Assembly: GCA_900466475.1 (NCBI GenBank)
Contig: UBMI01000010.1
Coordinates: forward strand, 434,001-498,000
DNA from: Hyphomicrobiales bacterium
Lineage (GTDB): Bacteria > Pseudomonadota > Alphaproteobacteria > Rhizobiales > Rhizobiaceae
Direction of reading: 5' to 3'
Length of the DNA: 64,000 bases
The number at the start of each line of letters is the position of its first letter. Position 1 is the stretch's first letter. A model generated the notes under the pieces. It had not been told where the DNA came from and did no database searches. It saw only the letters and a list, made by a program, of their open reading frames with translations. Below are positions 17,205-24,773 of the stretch, in pieces. Both the position numbers and the translations under genes were made by a program.

Positions 17205-18116
17205 GTGGCGTTAAGCTACAGCGTCTATGACGTGTTCACCGACACCAAGCTTGCCGGCAATCCGCTGGCCGTGATCTTCGATGGAGGAGGACTCGGGGAC
17301 GAGGCGATGCAGGCTATCGCCCGCGAAACCAATCTTTCCGAGACGGTGTTCGTGCAGCCTGCGGACAATCCCGCCTATACGGCGCGCATCCGCATCTTCA
17401 CGCCCGGCCGCGAACTGCCCTTTGCCGGCCATCCCACCGTTGGCACGGCGATCGCGCTGGCGGAGCGGGCACACGAGGCCGCTACCCTCGACCTCGTTTC
17501 GGTGCTCGAAGAAAATGTCGGCCCGGTGCGCTGTGCCGTCAGGCTCAGGGACGGCGAGGCGAGCTTTGCCGAATTCGACCTGCCGCGCAAATCCCAGCAG
17601 ATACCACTGCCGCTCGACAGGCTCGGCATTGCCGATGCGCTGTCCTTGAAGACCACCGAGATCGGCTTCGAGAATCACGTGCCGTCGATCTGGAGCGCCG
17701 GCGTTCCCTTCCTGATGGTGCCGGTTCACGACGTCGGCGCGGCAGAGCGGCTGGAGTTCGATCCGCAGCTTTGGGAAAAGACCGTGCCCTTCGTCGACGG
17801 CGCTCTCGCCTCGGCCTATATTTATTGCCGCGGCGGCGTGAACCATGTCGCCAAGTTCCATGCCCGCATGTTTGCAAGCGGCATGGGCATTTCAGAGGAC
17901 CCGGCCACTGGTTCGGCCGCCGCCGCTCTCTCCGGCGCGATCAACCATTTCGACCGGCTGACGGACGGGCATCATCCGATCCTCATCGAGCAGGGCGTGG
18001 AGATGGGCCGCCCCTCCTTCATCCACCTGCATATGGATATCGAAGGCGGGACGATTTCGAACGCCCGGATCGGCGGTCAGGCGGTGCGGATTGCAACCGG
18101 CACTCTCGACCTTTGA
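17205..18116 (+). CDS. PhzF family isomerase/epimerase-like protein
   Basis: A 303-residue PhzF-fold protein. YSVYDVFTDTKLAGNPLAV starts the first half, with the catalytic-type Glu in NLSETVFV. The duplicated second half has GMGISEDPATGSAAAALSGA, a family signature. Phenazine biosynthesis is not implied, since no other phz gene is present and most PhzF homologues have unknown substrates. A GTG start at 17205 follows GGGAGG. It lies 62 bp after the NUDIX gene and could be its operon partner. Confidence 0.9.
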   Translation: MALSYSVYDVFTDTKLAGNPLAVIFDGGGLGDEAMQAIARETNLSETVFVQPADNPAYTARIRIFTPGRELPFAGHPTVGTAIALAERAHEAATLDLVSVLEENVGPVRCAVRLRDGEASFAEFDLPRKSQQIPLPLDRLGIADALSLKTTEIGFENHVPSIWSAGVPFLMVPVHDVGAAERLEFDPQLWEKTVPFVDGALASAYIYCRGGVNHVAKFHARMFASGMGISEDPATGSAAAALSGAINHFDRLTDGHHPILIEQGVEMGRPSFIHLHMDIEGGTISNARIGGQAVRIATGTLDL

Positions 18117-18183
18117 TTTCATTGGATTTCCGGCCCCTGACAAAAAAACTTTGCAATTAACCAAAGAATTTTCGACAGGGCGC

Positions 18184-18212
18184 TAGACAAGCCGGACGAT
18201 CCTATTTATATG
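18184..18212 (+). promoter_or_regulatory. Probable tRNA-Lys promoter
   Basis: TAGACA at 18184-18189, a 17-base spacer and TATATG at 18207-18212. The predicted start would lie some 25 bp before the tRNA. Confidence 0.5.
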
Positions 18213-18243
18213 CCCCGTCACACCGCGCAGCCAAGCACGGTAC

Positions 18244-18319
<76 letters not shown>

Positions 18320-18355
18320 AATTCTCCTTAAAAGAGAACAGAATCCAGAAACAAG

Positions 18356-18386
18356 GCCTTTGATATCAAAGGCTTGCTGGCTTTTT
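18356..18386 (+). terminator. Probable tRNA-Lys terminator hairpin
   Basis: A perfect 18-bp palindrome (GCCTTTGATATCAAAGGC, 18356-18373) about 37 bp after the tRNA, followed after eight bases by CTTTTTCTG. The gap before the T run makes it a weak match to the classic form. Confidence 0.45.
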
Positions 18387-18545
18387 CTGTTTTTCTGAAT
18401 CCACCGCCTCTGTTGGCGAGAATCAGCGGTTTCCGCTTTCCAAACATTCTGCCCTTGCCCGAAGACGCCCCCGGTATTTAACTCGCTGGAGCGAAGTCCT
18501 TGCTGCGGCAATTACCGTCGCAAGCCTATCCCTGGAGGAATGGCA

Positions 18546-19199
18546 ATGAGCGATGACATACAGAACAATGTCGGCGCATATCGGCTGGATGAGAAGGTGC
18601 TCAATGTGCTCGGTGCCTATCACCAGCGGATCGACGAGGAGCGCGGCGCACCGCGCCAGGAGGCGCCGGGCGGACGCGACGGCGGGCAGGATCAGCGGAT
18701 GCGGGCTGTCGGTCCGGAGACAGGGCGATTCCTCAATATTCTCGTCCGAAGCCTGACGGCGCCGACCATTCTCGAGCTTGGCACTTCCTTCGGCTATTCC
18801 GGCATCTGGCTCGCGGAAGCTGCGCGGGCGACCGGCGGGCGGCTGATCACCATGGAAGTGCATGGCTATAAATCCGCCCATGCGCAGACGATGGCAGAGA
18901 AGGCCGGGCTTGCCGAACATATCGATTTCCGGGTGGGCGATGCGGTCGCGATGATCCGCGAATTGCGGGGCAAGGTGGATTTCGTGCTCGTCGACCTCTG
19001 GAAGGATCTCTACCTGCCGTGCCTAGAGGCCTTCTATCCGAAGCTCAATACGGGCGCGATCATCGTTGCCGACAACATGATTTATCCGGTGACTGAAGAT
19101 GTGAAGATCTATGCCCGGGCCATCAGGACCAAGCCGGGGATCACCAGCGTGCTGCTGCCGGTCGGATCGGGGCTGGAGGTCAGCCGCTACGAGCCCTGA
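18546..19199 (+). CDS. O-methyltransferase family SAM enzyme
   Basis: A 217-residue class I methyltransferase. Motif I ILELGTSFGYSGIWLA (about residues 74-90) and FVLVDLWKDLYLPCLEAFYP are typical of the O-methyltransferase family 3 (catechol/caffeoyl-CoA type), as is IIVADNMI. The ATG at 18546 is preferred over 18540 because GGAGG at 18534-18538 is then at normal spacing. It stands alone after tRNA-Lys and converges on a membrane methyltransferase gene. The acceptor substrate is unknown. Confidence 0.85.
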   Translation: MSDDIQNNVGAYRLDEKVLNVLGAYHQRIDEERGAPRQEAPGGRDGGQDQRMRAVGPETGRFLNILVRSLTAPTILELGTSFGYSGIWLAEAARATGGRLITMEVHGYKSAHAQTMAEKAGLAEHIDFRVGDAVAMIRELRGKVDFVLVDLWKDLYLPCLEAFYPKLNTGAIIVADNMIYPVTEDVKIYARAIRTKPGITSVLLPVGSGLEVSRYEP

Positions 19200-19214
19200 G
19201 TCTCAGGCGGATTT

Positions 19215-19904
19215 TCACCAGAGGCCGGGAAACAGCCGGTACTTCACCTTGCGGCAATAATCTTCATAACCGGACAGATCCCGGCGCAGATGCTTTTCTT
19301 CGTCCAGGAGCCGCAGGATCAGGCCGATAAAGGTCAATGGCACGATAACGAGCCCCCACAGGGAGGAGAGGGCCAACGGAATGCCGGATGCGAGCGGCAG
19401 GACGGCGGCATACATCGGGTGGCGCACGAAGGCGTAAGGGCCTGTGGAGATGACCTTCTGGTCCTCCGATACCTGGATCGTGGCCGAGGCAAAGGTGTTT
19501 TCCCTGAGGACGAATACGACGAACAGGAAGCCTGCCGAGATCAGCAGATTGCCGAGGATGACTGCCCAAGCCGGAACGCTCGACCAGCCGAAGCGGTAGT
19601 CGAGCGCCGAAACCAGGATGAGGGCGATCATCACGACGCTGGTGAAGAGCTGGATGCGCTTCTGCACCGGTTCCGTCTCGGCGGCAGGGCCGGCGCGCAT
19701 GCGCTTTTCCAGGAGTGCCGGGTCCCGATAATAGAAATAGGCCGATGAGCCGGCCGACCAGGCGGCGAAATTGAAGAAGAACAGCCAGCCCTGCCAATAG
19801 GCGAGCGTGCCTGCCGCCAGGAAGACCATGACGGCGAGGGCGACGAGAAACTTGGCATTGGCTTCGGCGGCCCTGCGGCCGAGATTGGGTGCTGCATCCT
19901 GCAT
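19215..19904 (-). CDS. Membrane methyltransferase, isoprenylcysteine-type (ICMT/PEMT-like)
   Basis: A 229-residue integral membrane protein with five or so hydrophobic helices. The C-terminal signature TGPYAFVRHPMYAAVLP and the later EEKHLRRDLSGYEDYCRKVKYRL-type tail match the ICMT/phospholipid N-methyltransferase family, where these residues bind SAM and the lipid acceptor. Bacterial members methylate lipids or isoprenoid compounds; the substrate here is unknown. It converges on the soluble methyltransferase gene. Confidence 0.85.
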   Translation of the reverse strand: MQDAAPNLGRRAAEANAKFLVALAVMVFLAAGTLAYWQGWLFFFNFAAWSAGSSAYFYYRDPALLEKRMRAGPAAETEPVQKRIQLFTSVVMIALILVSALDYRFGWSSVPAWAVILGNLLISAGFLFVVFVLRENTFASATIQVSEDQKVISTGPYAFVRHPMYAAVLPLASGIPLALSSLWGLVIVPLTFIGLILRLLDEEKHLRRDLSGYEDYCRKVKYRLFPGLW

Positions 19905-20092
19905 GACGCCTCCTTGCGCTTACGCCGCGCAATTCACTTTGTGGCTCTGCCTTTAGAATCTGCAAAGCAGACGCATGATATCAAGCCATTGCCGGAGGCG
20001 CAGGTTGCGACCATCAGGCCGGGGCGCGCTGCCTCTGTGCCTTCAGGTGATTGGTCATGCTGCCCTGCGGGGAGCAAGGAGGTTCGGTGGAT

Positions 20093-21172
20093 ATGGGCAA
20101 ATCCGTTGATGGTGCCGAGACGAAGACGAAGCTTTCCATCGTGGCACCCTGCTACAACGAAGCCGAGGGACTGAAAGAGTTCTGCCGGCGGGCGAGGGCG
20201 GCTGCGCAGGCTGTTGCCGGCCAATCCTTCGAGATCATCCTCGTCGACGACGGCTCCAGCGACGATACCTGGGGCGTGATATCGCAGCTTGCGGCAGGCA
20301 TTCCGCAGGTGCTCGGCGTCAAGCTCCTGCGCAATCACGGCCATCAGCTCGCGGCGACCTCGGGCCTTGCGGTGGCGCGCGGCGAGCGCGTGCTGCTTAT
20401 CGATGCCGATCTGCAGGATCCGCCGGAACTGCTTTCCCAGATGATGGCGATCATGGATCAGGGCGCCGACGTCGTTTACGGGCAGCGTAGCGAGCGCAAG
20501 GGCGAGACGAAGTTCAAGCTCATCACCGCCTCCGTCTTCTACCGGCTGCTGACGCGGCTTACCTCCATCTCGATCCCGCAGGACACCGGCGATTTCCGGC
20601 TGATGAAGGCGCGCATCGTGCATATCCTCCTCAACATGCCGGAGCGGCACCGCTTCATCCGGGGAATGGTGAGCTGGATCGGCGGCAGGCAGGTGGCGCT
20701 GCGGTATACGCGCGATGCCCGCTATGCCGGCTCGACGAAATATCCGCTGAAGAAGATGATCCGCTTCGCGATCGATGCGATCACCAGCTTCTCGATCATT
20801 CCGCTGCGCATCAGCGCGTGGATGGGGCTAATATCGGCGGTGTTTGCGGTCGGGCTTCTGGTCTATACGCTCGTGCAATGGTTCGAGGGCAATGTCATCA
20901 CCGGCTGGTCGAGCATCATGGCGGCCATTTCGGCCCTGAGCGCCATCCAGCTGATCGCGCTCGGCACGCTCGGCGAATATGTCGGCCGCCTCGTGCAGGA
21001 GCACAAGCGCCGGCCGATGTTCATGATCGACTGCGTGGTGCAGGGCGAAGTAACGTCTGAATTGGCCGACAACTTTTCCGAACTCGACACGGCCAGCCGC
21101 AGGTCGGAACTCGGCAAGCTTCCGGCAGCATGCGTCACTGCAAAACCGGTTGAAACTGCCGTCGGCCGCTGA
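20093..21172 (+). CDS. GT2 glycosyltransferase, polyprenol-phosphate type
   Basis: A 359-residue family 2 glycosyltransferase of the DPM1/GtrB/ArnC kind, which moves a sugar to undecaprenyl phosphate at the cytoplasmic membrane face. Motifs are LSIVAPCYNEAEGL, ILVDDGSSDDTW, the DXD-type LLIDADLQDPPELL and the family stretch QDTGDFRLM. Two C-terminal membrane helices follow (around WMGLISAVFAVGLLVYTLV and IQLIALGTLGEYVGRLV). The start is ambiguous: AAGGAGG at 20076-20082 fits either GTG 20087 or ATG 20093. It is a single gene; the sugar is unknown, with envelope polysaccharide or lipid A modification most likely. Confidence 0.9.
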   Translation: MGKSVDGAETKTKLSIVAPCYNEAEGLKEFCRRARAAAQAVAGQSFEIILVDDGSSDDTWGVISQLAAGIPQVLGVKLLRNHGHQLAATSGLAVARGERVLLIDADLQDPPELLSQMMAIMDQGADVVYGQRSERKGETKFKLITASVFYRLLTRLTSISIPQDTGDFRLMKARIVHILLNMPERHRFIRGMVSWIGGRQVALRYTRDARYAGSTKYPLKKMIRFAIDAITSFSIIPLRISAWMGLISAVFAVGLLVYTLVQWFEGNVITGWSSIMAAISALSAIQLIALGTLGEYVGRLVQEHKRRPMFMIDCVVQGEVTSELADNFSELDTASRRSELGKLPAACVTAKPVETAVGR

Positions 21173-21333
21173 TCCCGAATTGTTGCCGCACATGGCGACA
21201 AAAATTTCGGCCCTTACGGCATTTTTCCTTTCCGATCCCGGATAAGGGGCGTATCCAGATCGGGTATCCCTCCGCGCGGCCTGCCTTTCGGTTTCCCGCC
21301 TTTTCTCCCGTAATCCGGAATTCGCATAGATCG

Positions 21334-22779
21334 ATGACTGCAGTTCAGACGAGTGAGAAGACAGATGAGGTGTTCGGCGCCCGTCAGGCCAAGATCGTAG
21401 CGCTGGTCGTTGCCGTTTCATTCTTCATGCAGATTCTCGACGGCACGATCGTCACCACTTCGCTGCCGCAGATGGCGGCGAGTTTCGGCGTGCAGCCGGT
21501 CGCCATGAGCATCGGCATAACCGTCTATATGCTCACGACGGCGGCCTTCATTCCGCTTTCCGGCTGGCTGGGCGACCGGTTTGGGGCGCGACGCGTCTTT
21601 CTCACGTCCATTGCCGTTTTTACTGTGGCATCGCTGTTCTGCGGCCTGTCGGGAAGCCTCACCGAATTCGTCATTGCGCGTGCGGTGCAGGGCGTGGGCA
21701 GTGCGCTGATGACGCCGGTCGGGCGTATCATCGTGCTCAAGAACGCCCGCAAGTCCGAGCTGGTGCAGGCGATCGCGCTGATCACCTGGCCGGCGCTGAC
21801 GGCGCCCGTCGTCGGCCCGGTACTCGGCAGCTTCATCACCACCTATGCCAGCTGGCACTGGAACTTCCTGATCAATATCCCGATCGGCATGATCGGCATC
21901 GCGCTGGTGCTGCGCTTCGTTCCGGAGCAGCGTGAAGAGAGTGTCGGGCCGCTCGATGTAAAGGGCTTTTTCCTGAGTGCGGCCGGCCTGACCCTGCTGC
22001 TTGCCGGGCTCGAACTATCGGTCAAATGGGAGGGCGGCTTACTGCCGCTCGTCGTGCTGCTTGGCGCCGGTATCGTGTTTTCCGTCATGGCGACGCGGCA
22101 TTTCCGGCGGGTCGACAATCCGCTGCTCGATCTCGCCGCCTTCAGGGTGCAGACCTTCTCGATGACGACGCTTTCGGCGGGCACGGCTTGCCGCACGGCG
22201 ATCAATGCGACGCCGTTCCTGCTGCCGCTGCTCTTCCAGCTGGGTTTTGGCCTGAGCTCGATTGCTGCCGGCACCTATCTCCTGGTCTATTTCCTCGGCA
22301 ATCTCGGCATGAAGACGGTGACGACGCCGCTCTTGCGGCTTTTCGGCTTCCGTAACGTGCTCTTCTTCAACGGCGTCATCGCAGCCGGCTCGATCATTGG
22401 CTGCGGCTTTCTCACGCCTGATACTCCTGAGGTCGTCATTTCGGCGCTGCTCCTCGTTGCCGGGCTTTCCCGGTCGATGGAGTTTACGGCGCTCAACACG
22501 CTGTCATTTGCCGATATCGGCCCGTCGCAGAGAAGTTCGGCTTCGACACTGTCGAGCATGCTGCAGCAGATTTCCATGCTGCTCGGCGTTGCCGTTGCGG
22601 CCGCCGTCCTCAACATTTCCTCGGGGCTTCGCGGTGCTGCAGGCCCCGCACTTGGCGATTTCCGCTGGGCGTTCTTCGTGGTCGGCATGATCGGCTTTTT
22701 GTCTTGCCTGCGGTTCCTGCAGCTTTCTGCCGACGCGGGTGCCGAAGTTTCGCACCACCGCCGCTTTCAAAAAAGCTGA
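21334..22779 (+). CDS. MFS drug exporter, DHA2 family
   Basis: A 481-residue transporter of the EmrB/QacA-like (DHA2) major facilitator group. The helix 1 motif LDGTIVTTSLPQMAASFG and the loop 2-3 motif GWLGDRFGARRVF are clear, and motif C-type glycines and prolines occur in LTAPVVGPVLGSF. Hydrophobicity supports about 14 membrane segments. It is expected to export drugs or metabolites by proton antiport. It appears to be a stand-alone gene with no adjacent membrane-fusion partner, so a single-membrane role is likely. Substrates are unknown. Confidence 0.92.
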   Translation: MTAVQTSEKTDEVFGARQAKIVALVVAVSFFMQILDGTIVTTSLPQMAASFGVQPVAMSIGITVYMLTTAAFIPLSGWLGDRFGARRVFLTSIAVFTVASLFCGLSGSLTEFVIARAVQGVGSALMTPVGRIIVLKNARKSELVQAIALITWPALTAPVVGPVLGSFITTYASWHWNFLINIPIGMIGIALVLRFVPEQREESVGPLDVKGFFLSAAGLTLLLAGLELSVKWEGGLLPLVVLLGAGIVFSVMATRHFRRVDNPLLDLAAFRVQTFSMTTLSAGTACRTAINATPFLLPLLFQLGFGLSSIAAGTYLLVYFLGNLGMKTVTTPLLRLFGFRNVLFFNGVIAAGSIIGCGFLTPDTPEVVISALLLVAGLSRSMEFTALNTLSFADIGPSQRSSASTLSSMLQQISMLLGVAVAAAVLNISSGLRGAAGPALGDFRWAFFVVGMIGFLSCLRFLQLSADAGAEVSHHRRFQKS

Positions 22780-22788
22780 TCTGTGGGC

Positions 22789-22813
22789 GGAACCATTTGC
22801 CTCTCCTGGCGTT
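22789..22813 (+). promoter_or_regulatory. EcfG-like general stress promoter motif
   Basis: GGAAC at 22789-22793, a 16-base spacer and CGTT at 22810-22813. This matches the published alphaproteobacterial EcfG consensus (GGAAC-N16/17-CGTT). It lies just after the drug exporter and about 240 bp before the REC-histidine kinase start. Confidence 0.55.
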
Positions 22814-23054
22814 TAGAACCTGGTTTTCAGTATTCGTGTTCGCGATTTTTTTAGAGGGGCTTCCGGCTGCAGCCGGGGCAGGGGTCGACATTTCCGATGG
22901 CATTTTCCTTCGATCCGTCTGGCATCAGGCGTCACATCATACCAAAGGCTAGGTGCTGTTTACGCGCGCCTGTCGATGCAATACGACAGTCACATGCAGA
23001 ACGACTCGGCGGCCTCACAGCCGGTATTGCTGCGGGAAAACGCCCGGAGGCAGA

Positions 23055-24104
23055 ATGAGCGAGTCCAATACGGATGCTGCAATCCGTATCCTTTATATCG
23101 ATGATGACGAGGCGCTGGCGCTGCTGATGCAGAAGAACCTCGGCCGTCGCGGCTTTACGCTCGAATGGGCAAGCGACGGGACAACGGGCCTTGAGCGGCT
23201 CGCCAAGGGGGGCATCGATGCAGTCGTTCTCGATCATTTCCTGAAAGCCGAAACCGGCCTCGAAATCCTGCCGCGCATCATGGCGCTGCCCGATCACCCG
23301 CCTGTCATCTACGCCACCGGCTCCGGCGATACGAGCATTGCGGTTGCAGCCCTGAAGGCTGGCGCGGACGACTATGTGCTGAAGGGTATTTCGCCCGATT
23401 ATTTCGATCTTCTGGCTGCGGCGCTGGAACAGGGGCTGGAGCGGGCACGCTTCCGCCGCGATACGGCGCAGGCGCAGGAGGTGATCCGCCAGCAGCGCGA
23501 TCATGCCGAAATGCTGCTTGCCGAAGTCAATCACCGCATTGCCAACAGCCTAGGCCTCGTCGGCGCCCTGATCCGGATGCAGTCCTCCATGACCAAGGAT
23601 CAGGTGGCGGTCGATGCGCTGCAGGAAACGCAGATGCGCATCAACGCAATCGCCAGCGTTCACCGCCGCCTCTACACCAACCGGCAGGTCGGCACCGTGC
23701 AGGTGGATGAATATCTGAGCAGCCTTCTGACCGAGCTCGAGACCTCGATCCGCGACGACAAGCGGCCGCACCGCGTGGTGCTGACAGCCCAGCCGGTCAA
23801 TCTCTCGACCGACAAGGTCATCACGCTCGGCCTGATCGTCAGCGAACTCGTCACCAATGCCTTTAAATATGCCTATCCGGATGGCAGCTCGGGCGAGATC
23901 AATGTTATCGTCGAGCAGGATAGCGATGTGCTGAAAGTGACCGTCGAGGATGGCGGCCAGGGCTTTGATCCCTCCGGCCCGGCGAAGGGAACCGGCCTCG
24001 GGTCGAAAATCCTGACTGCAATGGCCGGCAGCCTGAAATCCGAACTTGTCTACGATCCGGAGCATCGCGGCACGAGGGCGATACTGGTCTTTTCCATAGG
24101 CTGA
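23055..24104 (+). CDS. Receiver-histidine kinase, HisKA_2/HWE type
   Basis: A 349-residue cytoplasmic protein with an N-terminal receiver domain (about 10-125; acidic pair in YIDDDEAL, phospho-acceptor Asp60 in VVLDHF, Lys110 in YVLKGI), then a HisKA_2-type dimerisation helix with the phospho-His at about 160 (EVNHRIANSLGLV) and an HATPase domain (SELVTNAFKYAYPDG, then GTGLGSKI). There is no membrane segment. Kinases of this class often feed the alphaproteobacterial general stress pathway, and an EcfG-like promoter lies upstream. The CGGAGG site fixes the ATG at 23055. It is followed after 21 bp by a DUF924 gene. Confidence 0.92.
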   Translation: MSESNTDAAIRILYIDDDEALALLMQKNLGRRGFTLEWASDGTTGLERLAKGGIDAVVLDHFLKAETGLEILPRIMALPDHPPVIYATGSGDTSIAVAALKAGADDYVLKGISPDYFDLLAAALEQGLERARFRRDTAQAQEVIRQQRDHAEMLLAEVNHRIANSLGLVGALIRMQSSMTKDQVAVDALQETQMRINAIASVHRRLYTNRQVGTVQVDEYLSSLLTELETSIRDDKRPHRVVLTAQPVNLSTDKVITLGLIVSELVTNAFKYAYPDGSSGEINVIVEQDSDVLKVTVEDGGQGFDPSGPAKGTGLGSKILTAMAGSLKSELVYDPEHRGTRAILVFSIG

Positions 24105-24125
24105 CCTGACGCCTGGGGAGGCATC

Positions 24126-24683
24126 ATGAACACGGATATCGTCTGCACGCCTGACGAAGTCTACGATTTCTGGTTCGTTCGCTGCAGCCGGAAGGAATGG
24201 TTCGGCTCGACCGCCGAACTGGACGAGGAGATTCGGGCTCGGTTCCGCGCAACCCACCTGTCGCTTGCCCGCAGCGTTACCGAGGAATGGCGCTCCACCC
24301 CGGAAAGCCGGCTTGCGGCCGTGATCGTGCTCGACCAGTTTCCGCGCAACATCTACCGGGCGACACCGCTTGCCTTTTCGACCGACGGACTGGCGTTGCG
24401 CGAGGCGAAGATGGCGCTTGCCGTCGGCGCCGACCACGCCGTCGAGGGCATCCGGCGGACGTTCTTCTACATGCCGTTCGAACATGCGGAAGACCTCGTC
24501 GAGCAGGATCGTTCGGTCGTGCTTTTCACCGCACTCGGCGACGAGGAGTTCCGCGACTATGCGCTTCGCCACCGGGACGTGATCGCGACGTATGGGCGTT
24601 TTCCGCATCGCAACGCTATCGTCGGACGGGAGTCGAGCGAGGCCGAACTGGCGTATCTGGCGCTTCCCGGTTCCGGTTTCTGA
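24126..24683 (+). CDS. DUF924 family protein
   Basis: A 185-residue DUF924 protein, all-helical by pattern. The diagnostic stretches are VYDFWF near the start, WFGSTAELDEEIRARF, LDQFPRNIYRATPLAFSTD in the middle and FFYMPFEHAEDL. The family has a tetratricopeptide-like fold and no known enzymatic role. A GGGGAGG ribosome site precedes its ATG. It sits 21 bp after the REC-kinase gene and may be in the same operon, under the EcfG-like promoter at 22789. Confidence 0.88.
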   Translation: MNTDIVCTPDEVYDFWFVRCSRKEWFGSTAELDEEIRARFRATHLSLARSVTEEWRSTPESRLAAVIVLDQFPRNIYRATPLAFSTDGLALREAKMALAVGADHAVEGIRRTFFYMPFEHAEDLVEQDRSVVLFTALGDEEFRDYALRHRDVIATYGRFPHRNAIVGRESSEAELAYLALPGSGF

Positions 24684-24773
24684 GCCATTACCTTGGAATT
24701 CCGCCTTTCTGTCGCCTTTCTTTCCTATAAGAAGCGGTCAATTACCTCTGATACGAATCCACCCGGGGGCTTC

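Noticed and set aside
17205..18116. Phenazine biosynthesis from the PhzF gene
   Set aside because: No other phz gene is present and PhzF-fold proteins are widespread with other roles.
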